Shown: piece after piece, positions 38,167 to 47,424 of the stretch
Layout: every line of letters begins with the position of its first letter
Position numbering within the stretch: the first letter of the stretch is position 1
Assembly: GCA_029027265.1 (NCBI GenBank)
Contig: CP093061.1
Location: 1,674,001 to 1,738,000 of the forward strand
Reading direction: 5' to 3'
DNA from: Sulfurospirillum_A sp029027265
GTDB taxonomy: Bacteria; Campylobacterota; Campylobacteria; Campylobacterales; Sulfurospirillaceae
Length of the DNA stretch: 64,000 nt
Position numbers and translations under genes: made by a program
Notes under the pieces: generated by a model
Databases searched by the model: none
Told to the model about the DNA's origin: nothing
What the model saw: the letters and a program-made list of their open reading frames with translations, nothing else

Positions 38167-38980
38167 AACTCATCCATCCTAGTGCAAATATAGCTAGTAC
38201 AAAAGCAGTAGCATATACTTTTTTTACTAAATCATCAATCCGTATTCGCGCCGTTGCATTATCAACTGCATTGACTAAAAAGAAAGATGAAACTACTAAA
38301 ATAGTTCCGAGAACAAAACTTTGACCACCAAATATAAAGACAAGAGCATACACAAAAACTATCTCTGTCATTTTTGCCATATAAATCACTTCATAAAAGA
38401 AGCCACTAAACTCAATCTCAACTCCGCCACATAACTCTTGGTGAGCTTCAGGAGCATCAAAAGGAGATTTTTTTAGTTTAAGAGGCAGTAATATTAAAAG
38501 TGCAATAAACATCAAAGGCATAGAAAAAAGAGCCGAAGAGTTAACAAGTATAACTGAAACCTCAAAGCTTCCACTATGAAGATAAAAACCAACAGCCATC
38601 AAAATAAGAACAGGCTCATAAGCTAAAAGAGCTAAGAGTTCACGATTTGCTCCTAAGTGTGAAAAAGGTGAACGAACGCTATATCCAGCTAAAATCAAGA
38701 AAATGACACTTAAAAGATGCATAAAAATTATATACAATAGATGTCCACCAAACATAAAAATAGCAATACTAACCCAAAGAGCTACAAAATGCATAACACC
38801 CAAAATGATGTGTAGTTTATGTACCATCATGGGGCGTTTATTTAAAAGTTTGAACATATCGTAAAAAGGTTGCAGTAGTGGTGGACCAAGTCGGCGTTGC
38901 ATTCTGGCTCTTACTCTTCTGTCTACTCCTGATACAAAAGTACCCAAGACAGGGGCAAAAAGTGCTAAAAACCAACTCAT
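38159..38980 (-). CDS. echB: Ech-like hydrogenase membrane subunit (NuoH/HyfC-like)
   Basis: This 273-residue protein has about eight hydrophobic helices. The conserved NuoH-type cytoplasmic loop reads KKSPFDAPEAHQELCGGVEI, and the N-terminal loop is RRVRARMQRRLGPPLLQPFY. This subunit joins the redox module to the proton-translocating arm. It overlaps echA by 4 bp and echC by 8 bp. Confidence 0.88.
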   Translation of the reverse strand: MSWFLALFAPVLGTFVSGVDRRVRARMQRRLGPPLLQPFYDMFKLLNKRPMMVHKLHIILGVMHFVALWVSIAIFMFGGHLLYIIFMHLLSVIFLILAGYSVRSPFSHLGANRELLALLAYEPVLILMAVGFYLHSGSFEVSVILVNSSALFSMPLMFIALLILLPLKLKKSPFDAPEAHQELCGGVEIEFSGFFYEVIYMAKMTEIVFVYALVFIFGGQSFVLGTILVVSSFFLVNAVDNATARIRIDDLVKKVYATAFVLAIFALGWMSYV

Positions 38981-40710
38981 AATAGACCTCCTATAGCAAT
39001 ACTTGTAAAAGCTATTACACCTGCAATAGCTATCTTTTTCTCAGCTTCTTTTGTAAAACTAAATGACCATTGTACGACACTAAAATGCCCTTGTTCTCCA
39101 CAGTGGTACTCTTTGACTTTATCTACATTTTTAAATGGGTCTATTTTGAGCCAAATAGAAATAAGAACTAACATAAGTAGAGAAATAGCTACATAAAATA
39201 GAGGAACATCAAACATAAAAAAACTAGAGCCTATTAAAAGTATAGTAAATATATATGGGGAAAACATCTCAATAGCAAAAATATTTTCTTTGTGAAAGAC
39301 CTCTTTTTCTGCACTTTTGGAAAAAATCAAGGAAGCAACTTTAAAATATAACAAAATCAATATAGCAGAACCAATAGAAATACCTATTAAGAACAGAAGA
39401 TAAAAAGGTGATTTACTCAAACTTTCTGCTATTAACTCAATAGAAAATAGCTTACCAAAGAAAAGTCCAAAAGGAGGAAGCGTTATAGTAGCAAATCCAA
39501 CTATAATCATACTCGCACTTAAAGGTGCTTTGTCAAGTAGTCCATCCATCTCACTAACATTTTTAAGATGATGATTTTTTTCTAAAATGCCTGCTAGTAA
39601 AAATAGTAATGCTTTTGAAAGTGCATGGAAAAAGATAAGTATATATAAAACATGTTTATGTTCATCTCCTACAAATGTGGCCATAGAAATCATAAGACCA
39701 AGTAAAGAGATAGTAGAATAACCCAATATTTCTTTAAACTTATCTCGTGAAAGCCCATACAAACCAGCCACAACAAAAACAAATGCCCCAAAAACCATGA
39801 TTAACTGTCCAACTATAGTATTTTCATAAGCAGGAGCAAGTTTTAAGATTATAAATGGAGTAAGTTTTACCATCGTTGCTGAGTGCAAAATTGCACTTAC
39901 AGGAGATGGAGCGACCATAGCCCCCAAAAGCCAACCATCAAATGGCATCTGTGCCCCTTTGACAAGTCCAGCCATGGCTATAAATGAGACAACTATAAGC
40001 ATACTACTGTCTAACTCATCAAAATAAGCAACTGAGCTAAAAAGAACTGCTATGAGTATAAATACACCACCTATTTGGTTCATCCATAGAGCTTTTAAGG
40101 CATTGTCTCTACTGATGTCGTCTTTTCTAAAACCAATTAGTAAGTAAGATGCTAAAGTTGTTAGTTCAAATAACAAAAAGAATATCATCAAAGAGTTTGA
40201 AACGACTATTAAATTCATGACTGATAAAAATAGAATTAAATACATAATGAAAAGTCGTTTTCTTTTTTCACTTATAGGTTCTTTGTCTATATACCAAAAT
40301 GCATATACTACTATGAGAGAACCAACTATGTTGATGACTGTAAACATAAATATACTTAATTCATCAACTACAAAATCAGCATGTCCACCACTGCTACTCA
40401 TGAATATTTCAGCCACTATAAAAAGTATCAATTGAACTAAAGCAAGCATCCAAACTTTTCTATTTTTAAACTTGAATCCCTCTTTTAAAAAATATATTAT
40501 TAAAATTGTATCTAGAACAATAATAGATATAGAGAAAGATGAACTAAGAGAGAAAGAAAACAGTTCTGGAGAGAAAAATAGAAAAATAGAACATAAAGAG
40601 ACTACAAAAGAAAAAGCAATCATAAACGACTGTAAAAGCCTAAATGGTACCCACCAAAGCCCAATAGCTAGGAGCAAAGGAAGTAGCACTAAAATAGTAA
40701 AAACAAACAT
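38977..40710 (-). CDS. echA: Ech-like hydrogenase antiporter subunit (NuoL/HyfB-like)
   Basis: This 577-residue protein has about 14-16 membrane helices with the antiporter-type core: LLFELTTLASYLLIGFRKDD, GAQMPFDGWLLGAMVAPSPV then SAILHSATMVK, and ILGYSTISLLG. Conserved Glu and Lys in these helices carry protons in the family. I start at the third Met (40,710), which has AAGGATGTTGGTT upstream. It is the only antiporter-like gene in the operon, matching the minimal Ech architecture (A to F in order) rather than the larger Hyf or Hyc sets. Hydrogen or ferredoxin use could be coupled to ion pumping. Confidence 0.85.
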   Translation of the reverse strand: MFVFTILVLLPLLLAIGLWWVPFRLLQSFMIAFSFVVSLCSIFLFFSPELFSFSLSSSFSISIIVLDTILIIYFLKEGFKFKNRKVWMLALVQLILFIVAEIFMSSSGGHADFVVDELSIFMFTVINIVGSLIVVYAFWYIDKEPISEKRKRLFIMYLILFLSVMNLIVVSNSLMIFFLLFELTTLASYLLIGFRKDDISRDNALKALWMNQIGGVFILIAVLFSSVAYFDELDSSMLIVVSFIAMAGLVKGAQMPFDGWLLGAMVAPSPVSAILHSATMVKLTPFIILKLAPAYENTIVGQLIMVFGAFVFVVAGLYGLSRDKFKEILGYSTISLLGLMISMATFVGDEHKHVLYILIFFHALSKALLFLLAGILEKNHHLKNVSEMDGLLDKAPLSASMIIVGFATITLPPFGLFFGKLFSIELIAESLSKSPFYLLFLIGISIGSAILILLYFKVASLIFSKSAEKEVFHKENIFAIEMFSPYIFTILLIGSSFFMFDVPLFYVAISLLMLVLISIWLKIDPFKNVDKVKEYHCGEQGHFSVVQWSFSFTKEAEKKIAIAGVIAFTSIAIGGLL

Positions 40711-40935
40711 AACCAACATCCTTAACAATAATAAAATTTTAAAACATAATAATTATATCTTAATTAAGAAACATAAAGATAATTTAAGTCAATAATAAAT
40801 AAACTTTTAAAACTCAAAGTAAAAAATAGGCATAATGAGTTTAAATAAGTAATTATCAAATTAATAAAAAGTTTTATCTTATAAGGGTAAAAACATGTAC
40901 TCCAAAATAGAAAATAATTTTTAAAGGAACTTGTT

Positions 40936-41367
40936 ATGAAATCAATCAAAAACTATATAAAAGTAAGTAAAAACATATCTACTTCAGGACAACCAAACAA
41001 AGAAGAATTTGAAATCATAGCTCTAAATGGCTTTGACGTTGTTATTAACCTCTCAATGCATAACAAAGGTGCTTTAAACAAAGAAGACAAAATAGTTTCT
41101 AAAAATGAAATGATTTACATACATATTCCTATTACTTGGAAAAAACCAGAGAAAAAAAGATTAAAACTTTTTCTTAGTTTGCTTGAAACTTTAGAAAAAG
41201 AGAATAAAAAGGTATTTATTCATTGTATTTTAAACCATAGAGTCTCTGCTTTTATGTATCTGTATAAAAAAATAGTCTTAAAACAAGAAAATGCAACTTT
41301 GATTGCTCCAAAAGATTTTGAACCAAACAAAGTTTGGAAAAAGTTAATAGACATCTTTCAAAAGTAA
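40936..41367 (+). CDS. DUF442-like protein tyrosine phosphatase family protein
   Basis: This 143-residue protein has TSGQPNKEEFEIIALNGFDV near the start, a YIHIPITWKKPEK segment and the phosphate-binding loop FIHCILNHRVSAFMYLY. In this subfamily the loop is C-x4-R rather than C-x5-R. The substrate is unknown. AAAGGAACTTGTT precedes the ATG. The last residues (DIFQK and the TAA) lie within the terminal repeat of the adjacent IS5-family element, so the original C-terminus may have been replaced. Confidence 0.75.
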   Translation: MKSIKNYIKVSKNISTSGQPNKEEFEIIALNGFDVVINLSMHNKGALNKEDKIVSKNEMIYIHIPITWKKPEKKRLKLFLSLLETLEKENKKVFIHCILNHRVSAFMYLYKKIVLKQENATLIAPKDFEPNKVWKKLIDIFQK

Positions 41368-42246
41368 GAATGAAAATTGCTTAGTAAAGAATATGAGTAA
41401 ATATAAAAAAATAGAGAATAAGAAACCAGAGCAATTTAAACGATTGACAGGTGTAAAAAAAGAGACCTTTGAATTGATGGTTAAACTTTTAAAAGATTTC
41501 GAAGAGAAAAGAAAGAAGATATCAGGTCGTCCCCTAAAATTAATCTATGCAGATCAGATTTTAATGATGCTTGAATATTTAAGAGAATATCGTACATATT
41601 ATCATATAAGTGTAGATTACAGTATCAGTGAATCAAGCTGTTATAAAATGATAAAAAGAGCAAAAGATATATTGATAAACTCAAAAGTTTTTTCACTTCC
41701 AACAAAGAATAGATTGATGAATGATATGGAGATTGAAGTTATCTTGGTTGATGCAACTGAATCACCTATTCAACGTCCAAAAAAAAGCAACAGAGATACT
41801 ATTCAGGGAAAAAGAAACGACATACACTAAAAACACAACTAGTTGTTGATGCAAAAGAGTTAACCATTTTAGCAACTACGTGTTCAGAAGGGAAACTACA
41901 TGATTTTAAGTTGTATAAAAAAAGTAAATTACCACTAAATCCAAATATACAAGTTAATGTTGATACCGGATATTTGGGAATAAAAAAGATACACAATAAT
42001 ACCCTTATTCCAAAGAAAAAAAGTAAGTTAAAACCATTAAGTCATGAAGATAAAAAAGATAATAAAATATTTGCATCAAAACGTATATTTGTAGAACATG
42101 TTATAGGTGTACTAAAACGATTTCGTATCATCTCAGAAACCTATCGTAATAGAAGAAAAAGATTTGGCTTACGGTTTAACTTAATTGCTGGTATTTATAA
42201 TTTTGAGTTGAAATTGAAAGATATTAAGTGACTTTTGAAAGAAGTC
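41350..42246. mobile_element. IS5-family insertion sequence (IS427/IS1031-like), copy A
   Basis: The ends are GACATCTTTCAAAAGT (41,350-41,365) and, inverted, GACTTCTTTCAAAAGT (complement of 42,231-42,246). They are flanked by TAATA and TAATG, an imperfect 5-bp duplication. At 897 bp it is close in size to the related element at 56,366-57,270. Confidence 0.75.
41393..42231 (+). CDS. IS5-family transposase, two overlapping frames (-1 frameshift)
   Basis: The first frame (41,393-41,830) encodes the N-terminal DUF4096-like part and the first catalytic Asp (VDATESPIQRPKK). At CC-A8-GC (41,780-41,791) a -1 slip leads into AAG CAA CAG and on through YSGKKKRHTLKTQLVVDAKE, VDTGYLG and EHVIGVLKRFR to 42,231. 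The D, D, E set is complete only in the fused product of about 275 residues. The slippery A-tract and the same layout in the second element indicate programmed frameshifting rather than decay. Confidence 0.75.
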
Positions 42247-42262
42247 TAATGAAAAGTTTTTA

Positions 42263-42758
42263 ATGGCTATCTATATTTTTGATTGGGGAGATACTCTTAT
42301 GGTGGACTCTCCTTTCAAAGCTGGTAAGATGTGTAACTGGGATGTGTAACTGGGATGTTTTAGAGGTAGTTGAAGGAGCAAAAGAAGTTCTTGAACATCT
42401 TAGTAAAAATCATAAAATTTACATAGCTACCGGAGCTGTTGAATCTACAGAAGAAGAGATAAAAATAGCTTTTGATAGAGTTGATCTGAGTAAATTTATA
42501 ACAGGATACTTTTGTAAAAACAATTTAGGAGTTAACAAAGGAACTTCTCTATTTTTTGAAATTATTTTAGAAAAACTTAACATAACAAATGCTGAAGTCA
42601 CTATGGTTGGAGATAGTTTATACAAAGATATTATTCCTGCTAATAGCATTGGTATAAAAACCATCTTTCTCTCAAAAACTGACTATATTGATGTACCAAA
42701 AAATACTAAAAAAATATCTAATTTAAATGAATTATATAACTTAATAGAAGGAATCTGA
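42263..42758 (+). pseudogene. HAD-like hydrolase, frameshifted by a 13-bp duplication
   Basis: From ATG 42,263 the protein starts MAIYIFDWGDTLMVDSPFKA with the HAD nucleophile motif (DWGDT). It stops early, because GATGTGTAACTGG is repeated in tandem (42,328-42,340 and 42,341-42,353). Removing one copy restores KMCNWDVLEVVEGAKEVLEH. Motif II (YIATG), the motif III lysine (VNKGTS) and motif IV (MVGDSLYKDI) are all intact. So this was a small soluble phosphatase of about 160 residues. A late restart producing the 159-residue frame from 42,279 would lack motif I. Confidence 0.8.
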
Positions 42759-43117
42759 TGAATTTAAATATACTAGAACAAACTTTATTATCTAAAAATG
42801 CCACTACAAAAGAGTTTCCTTTTGGAGATGATGTTATAGTTTTTAAAGTTATGAATAAGATGTTTGCATTAATTCCACTAGATGATGATACTTTGAGAAT
42901 AAATCTAAAATGTGACCCACAAGATGCACTAGCCTATCGAGATATATATAAATGCGTTAAAGCGGGTTATCACATGAACAAAAAACATTGGAATACTGTT
43001 ACGCTTGATGGGTCTATGAAAGATGAAATTTTAGTAGACATGATAAATGACTCTTATAATTTAGTTGTAGCAAAATTAACGAAAAAAGAAAAAATACGAC
43101 TCAAGTTAGTTAAATAA
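42758..43117 (+). CDS. MmcQ/YjbR family protein
   Basis: This 119-residue protein has the family marks KEFPFGDDVIVFKVMNKMFA and GYHMNKKHWNTVTLDGSM. The YjbR/MmcQ fold resembles a DNA-binding CyaY-like domain, but the function is not established. Its ATG overlaps the TGA of the HAD pseudogene by one base, so both were one transcription unit. It is intact and probably cytoplasmic. Confidence 0.85.
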   Translation: MNLNILEQTLLSKNATTKEFPFGDDVIVFKVMNKMFALIPLDDDTLRINLKCDPQDALAYRDIYKCVKAGYHMNKKHWNTVTLDGSMKDEILVDMINDSYNLVVAKLTKKEKIRLKLVK

Positions 43118-43166
43118 TCTATTAAACTCTTACTATTAATACCAATTTAAAACTTTCAAGATATAA

Positions 43167-43181
43167 TGATAATGATTATTA
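43167..43181. promoter_or_regulatory. Fur box upstream of the FTR1 gene
   Basis: TGATAATGATTATTA matches the 7-1-7 Fur consensus TGATAATnATTATCA at 14 of 15 positions (counting n). It lies about 150 bp upstream of the iron permease start. This indicates repression by Fur-Fe(II). Confidence 0.65.
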
Positions 43182-43328
43182 CAAACCATATTATAAAGAA
43201 TAGCTTAAACAACTAGCTATTTTTAATATACATTAAAATATTGTTTCATTATTTGAGTATTTTGTAAAAATACTCAGATGATCAAATAAAAATAAATACA
43301 TTATAATGTATTATACAAAGGGATACTG

Positions 43329-44144
43329 ATGTTAGCAAGTTTTTTAATAACATTTAGAGAAGGTTTAGAAGCATTTTTAATAGTAGGAATTATTTTATCT
43401 TACCTAAATAAACTTCAAGCTAGAAAATTCAATAAGTTTATATATTTGGGTGTCATTATGGGAATCATCATCTCATTATTTATTGCTTATATTTTTCAAG
43501 TTGTCATATATGGTATGGATAGCAAAATTTACCAGCACTATCTTATGATAGGTATTTTATTTTTTGCAACTATAGTACTGTCATACATGGTTGTATGGAT
43601 GGCAAATCAATCAAAACAGATAAAAGGTAAGATAGAAGAAAATATAAAAACACTCGTCACAACTGGCAATATAACAGGAATGGTTTTTTTAGCTTTTTTA
43701 GCAGTGTTAAGAGAAGGTTTTGAAACAGTTTTATTTTTCTCATCATTAAGTTTTAATGAAAATTTTAGTTTTAAAGAGGGAATAATAGGAGCTACTCTCG
43801 GGCTTGTTTTATCTATGCTTCTAGTTTATGCATTAATGAAAGGTGCAAAAAATATTCCATTAAAAGCATTTTTTAAATATACTGGATTACTCATACTCAT
43901 AATCGCTGGAGGACTTTTTGGAAGTGCTGTATCAATGATGCAAGCGAGTGAATTACTTCCAGTCTTTGTACCAATTGTTTATGATATATCATTTGTTTTA
44001 GATGATAAGGGTCTGTTTGGTACATTCTTAAGAGCTCTATTTGGTTATAATTCATCACCTACTCTTTTACACTTGATTAGCTGGTTTCTTTATATGATAA
44101 CCGCTATAATTTTATGGAAAAGAACATACGCTTATGCAAAATAG
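43329..44144 (+). CDS. FTR1 family high-affinity iron permease
   Basis: This 271-residue protein has seven hydrophobic helices. Two REGxE iron-ligand motifs are visible: R10-E-G-L-E (TFREGLEAF) in helix 1 and R128-E-G-F-E (VLREGFETV) in helix 4. FTR1/EfeU permeases carry Fe(III) produced by a coupled oxidase, or in bacteria work with periplasmic partners. A Fur box lies upstream. It overlaps the FAD oxidoreductase gene by 11 bp, making a four-gene operon with the secreted and polytopic proteins. A P19/EfeO homologue is not seen; the neighbours may replace it. Confidence 0.88.
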   Translation: MLASFLITFREGLEAFLIVGIILSYLNKLQARKFNKFIYLGVIMGIIISLFIAYIFQVVIYGMDSKIYQHYLMIGILFFATIVLSYMVVWMANQSKQIKGKIEENIKTLVTTGNITGMVFLAFLAVLREGFETVLFFSSLSFNENFSFKEGIIGATLGLVLSMLLVYALMKGAKNIPLKAFFKYTGLLILIIAGGLFGSAVSMMQASELLPVFVPIVYDISFVLDDKGLFGTFLRALFGYNSSPTLLHLISWFLYMITAIILWKRTYAYAK

Positions 44145-45528
44145 CGACGTACTAATCATAGGTGGTGGAGTTGCTGGACTTATGGCAGGAATAGAGTTAG
44201 TTAAAAATGGGAAAAGTGTAATATTGCTTGAAAAAGAAGAAGTTGTTGGAGGACAGTGCAAAACTGAAACTCTAGTAGTACAAAAAGATAAATTTAGATT
44301 TGATTATGGTGGACATAGATTTATAACAAACAACAAAAAACTTTTAGAATTTGTTGAAAAAATGTTAGGCGACGATTTGCTTTTTTCACAAAGGAGCTCT
44401 GTTATTTTACATAAAAACAGAGTTTATGAATATCCACTTAATCTAAAGAACCTTTTAAAAACTGCTCCTTTAAAACTTTTGATTGGTGCTTTATTTGATA
44501 CATGTAAAATCATATTAAAACTAACAAAACCAAATGATAAAAATTTTAAAACTTGGATAAGTTCAAGATTTGGTAAGACTCTATATGGCAATTTTTTTGG
44601 ACCTTATACTCATAAGCTATGGGGAATAAAACCAGAAAAATTAAGTGCCGATTGGGCTGGACAGAGAATATCACTTATTGATTTAAAAGATGTTGTTAAA
44701 AAACTTTTTTTTAAGAGCTCTAAAACTATTAGAACGTATGCTAAAACCTATAGATATCCAAAATATGGTTTTGGACAATTACCAATAAACATGGCAAAAG
44801 AGTTTGAAAGATTAGGAGGGAAAATATATACAAATGAAGAAGTTTTGAGCTTTTTATACACAAAAAACAAGATTAAGTCTGTTTATACAAAAAACAATAA
44901 TTTTACTGCAGATAAAATTATTTCAACAATGCCTATAAATGAGATGTCTTTAAAACTTGGCTTTAATTCAAAACTAAAATTTAGAAGTTTAAGATTTTTA
45001 TGTATAAGTTTAAATATTGAAAATTTTTCATCACATACTTGGCAATATGTTAGTGATTTTGATTTGTTACCAACTCGCATACAAGAGCCAAAAAGAAGAT
45101 CATCTTATATGAGCCCTAAAGGTAAAAGCTCAATAATGCTTGAAATTCCTTGTAATAAAAATGATAAAATATGGAATATGGATGAAACAAGTCTTTTAAA
45201 TAAAGTGAAAAAAGATCTTTTAAGATTAAACTTCGATATAGAAGATAAAATAATAGATTATTTTTCTTTTTTTACAGAACATGCGTATACTTTGATGGAT
45301 ACAGCTTATAATGAAAACAGAGATAAAACAATAGAGTACTTAAATAAATATGAAAACCTAACAATGGCTGGTCGACAAGGAACATTTAGATATATTTTTT
45401 TAGATACAGCCATGGAAACAGGTTTGATGGCAGCAAAAAGAGTATTAGGTGATAAAGAGATAACAAAAATTAAAATATACAACCACAGAAATGAAAAAAT
45501 TGTCATTGAGACAAAAAGCGTAGCATAA
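44134..45528 (+). CDS. FAD-dependent oxidoreductase (protoporphyrinogen-oxidase/amine-oxidase-like)
   Basis: This 464-residue flavoprotein has an N-terminal Rossmann FAD site (VLIIGGGVAGLMAG, E33), FDYGGHRFITNNKKLLEFV and a mutase/oxidase-like middle (GPYTHKLWGIKPEKLSADWA). The C-terminal FAD motif is LTMAGRQGTFRY. Relatives include HemG/HemY-like oxidases and UDP-galactopyranose-mutase-like proteins; the substrate is unknown. There is no signal peptide. Overlap with the FTR1 gene suggests a role in iron handling or glycan synthesis rather than haem synthesis, but this is inference. Confidence 0.72.
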   Translation: MQNSDVLIIGGGVAGLMAGIELVKNGKSVILLEKEEVVGGQCKTETLVVQKDKFRFDYGGHRFITNNKKLLEFVEKMLGDDLLFSQRSSVILHKNRVYEYPLNLKNLLKTAPLKLLIGALFDTCKIILKLTKPNDKNFKTWISSRFGKTLYGNFFGPYTHKLWGIKPEKLSADWAGQRISLIDLKDVVKKLFFKSSKTIRTYAKTYRYPKYGFGQLPINMAKEFERLGGKIYTNEEVLSFLYTKNKIKSVYTKNNNFTADKIISTMPINEMSLKLGFNSKLKFRSLRFLCISLNIENFSSHTWQYVSDFDLLPTRIQEPKRRSSYMSPKGKSSIMLEIPCNKNDKIWNMDETSLLNKVKKDLLRLNFDIEDKIIDYFSFFTEHAYTLMDTAYNENRDKTIEYLNKYENLTMAGRQGTFRYIFLDTAMETGLMAAKRVLGDKEITKIKIYNHRNEKIVIETKSVA

Positions 45529-45544
45529 AAATAAAAGGAAAAAA

Positions 45545-46114
45545 ATGAAATTTATTTACAAAATAATTCTGTTATTAGTCATAACAATAACAAGTAGTTC
45601 TAATCTACACGCATATTCATATGCAGCCGCAGGAAAAGAACCAACAATAGATGCAAAAGAGTTGATAATCAAAGCAATAAATATTAATGATTTTGAATTG
45701 GCAAAAAATATTTTTGAAAAACATAAAAAAAACTATAAATACCTAAATGATAAGTTTATTAAAAATTTATATATTGGGTTAGAAACTTCTATAAATACAA
45801 AAGATAAAAAACAAATAGTAAAGTACTTAGAATTATCTTTAGGTGCTGAACTTCAAAGAAGAATTGAAGGTGGATTAAGTAATATTAAAACTTTTAATAT
45901 TGCTAAAGTTATGTTAGTGAAAGCAAACAAATTTTATAAACTTTTATCTTCGAGTTTGGATGTAAATACAGATAAAAAATTAAAAATAGCTTTAAAAGAG
46001 TGTATGATGGCAATTGGTAATCCAGGGCTATTTGGGGTTGGTGCAAAACCAATAAATAAAAAGAATTATAAAAAGAATCAAAAAATCATAATAGATATAA
46101 TCCAAACTTTATGA
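45545..46114 (+). CDS. secreted protein of the FTR1 operon, unrecognised
   Basis: This 189-residue protein has a signal peptide (residues 1-23, ending LHA). The mature start is YSYAAAGKEPTIDAKELIIK, followed by helical charged sequence and a GNPGLFGVGAKP segment near the C-terminus. It has no cysteine motif. I do not recognise a domain with certainty; the YAAAGKEP opening recalls the periplasmic N-terminal part of longer FTR1 proteins, so it may be a split-off partner of the permease. Its start lies 16 bp after the oxidoreductase and its end overlaps the next gene by 4 bp. Confidence 0.6.
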   Translation: MKFIYKIILLLVITITSSSNLHAYSYAAAGKEPTIDAKELIIKAININDFELAKNIFEKHKKNYKYLNDKFIKNLYIGLETSINTKDKKQIVKYLELSLGAELQRRIEGGLSNIKTFNIAKVMLVKANKFYKLLSSSLDVNTDKKLKIALKECMMAIGNPGLFGVGAKPINKKNYKKNQKIIIDIIQTL

Positions 46115-47328
46115 TAAATACTAGATTATTAGTGTGCTTAAGTACTTTTGCTTATGCACTACTAATTTTTAGTTATCCACCCTCTTTCTACAATGATGAT
46201 TCTCTATTTTTTGTAAATGGTATTTTAAACTTTTCAGTTCTTGATTTTTCACCTCATTTTCCCGGATATCCTACATTAGTAATTTTAGGTAAATTTATAA
46301 ATCTTTTTTTAGATGATGCCAAAAATTCTTTATTTATTTTAACAGCGAGCTGTGCAATCTTGTTACCAGCAATTTTATACTTATATGTAAAAAAACTTAA
46401 AGATGAAAATTCTGCTTTTATTGTTTTCATATTGAGTATTAGTTCTGTGTATTTATTAAATATATCACTTAGTATGCTTAGTGAAAGTGTGGGGTTATTT
46501 TTTCTTTTTTTGTCGCTATATACATTAGAAATAAAAAAATATAAAATAAGTGGTGTTTTACTTGCTTTCTCATTTTTTGCCAGACCTTCTTATATAGTAT
46601 TATTTTTAGCTGAGTTTATTTATCTAGCACTTTTTAAAAAAGAAGTATTAAAAAGTGTTTTTGTAAGTTTTTTAGCTACATCATTACTATTTTTAGTTTT
46701 TATCTTTGCTTCACATGGCATGCTGTATATATATGAGGCAAAAAGGTTTATAACAGGACATTTTAGCATTTGGGGAATAGGACAAAATACTCAAAAAAAC
46801 TGGTTTATGCACTTCTTTAATTTTGTAAATATTCCTTTTATTTTTTTGTTTTTTTGTTTTTACAAATATGAAAAAAATTTCACTCTTTTGTATATGATGT
46901 TTTGTGCTTATTTTGTTTGGTTAATTAATGCACAAAATCCTGATAATTTAAGGCATTTTATTCCTTTGGTACTATTTGCAAATATTTTTCTTTCTTCAGT
47001 TTTAGTAAGAAAAAAAGTTATTTTAACAATAATATTTTGTTTTAATATTTTTGTAGTTCACTCTTATAAAGAAAAAATTTCGCCAATTGATCAGATAATA
47101 AGATATATAAAAGATGAAAATAAGATTGTAATAAGCAACAGAAGTATTGAAATATTGAAAAATGGATTAAAAAATAGAGTTTTTGACAATTATTACACCC
47201 ATACTGCACAGTATTATAGACAAAATCAAAAAAGCTATTTGATTACTACAAGAAAACCTAAAACAAAACCTTATAAAATTTTTTATGGACGTTTTTTAGG
47301 TGAACATACCTTTTATTTAGTTAATTAA
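46111..47328 (+). CDS. polytopic membrane protein, GT-C (GT39-like) glycosyltransferase-like
   Basis: This 405-residue protein has about ten hydrophobic helices. The first loop has YNDDSLFFVNGILNF and HFPGYPTLVILGKF, an acidic-pair pattern like that of GT-C glycosyltransferases. ARPSYIVLFL and NPDNLRHFIPL follow, and the C-terminal part is soluble. It may transfer a lipid-linked sugar at the periplasmic face, perhaps to one of the secreted proteins encoded beside it. This is weak inference from topology, and another transporter-like role is possible. It is the last gene of the FTR1 operon. Confidence 0.5.
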   Translation: MINTRLLVCLSTFAYALLIFSYPPSFYNDDSLFFVNGILNFSVLDFSPHFPGYPTLVILGKFINLFLDDAKNSLFILTASCAILLPAILYLYVKKLKDENSAFIVFILSISSVYLLNISLSMLSESVGLFFLFLSLYTLEIKKYKISGVLLAFSFFARPSYIVLFLAEFIYLALFKKEVLKSVFVSFLATSLLFLVFIFASHGMLYIYEAKRFITGHFSIWGIGQNTQKNWFMHFFNFVNIPFIFLFFCFYKYEKNFTLLYMMFCAYFVWLINAQNPDNLRHFIPLVLFANIFLSSVLVRKKVILTIIFCFNIFVVHSYKEKISPIDQIIRYIKDENKIVISNRSIEILKNGLKNRVFDNYYTHTAQYYRQNQKSYLITTRKPKTKPYKIFYGRFLGEHTFYLVN

Positions 47329-47396
47329 AAATTAGAATTATTGAATGATTACTTATATTTTTTAATTTACTATTAAGTTGATTTACTTTACAATAC

Positions 47397-47411
47397 TGAG
47401 AATCAATTTCA
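47397..47411. promoter_or_regulatory. Fur-box-like palindrome upstream of the 672-residue protein gene
   Basis: TGAGAATCAATTTCA matches the 7-1-7 Fur consensus at 12 of 15 positions, counting n. It ends 14 bp before the start codon, just ahead of the AAAAAGGAAAAT ribosome site, where repressor binding would block transcription or initiation. Confidence 0.45.
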
Positions 47412-47424
47412 AAAAGGAAAATAT

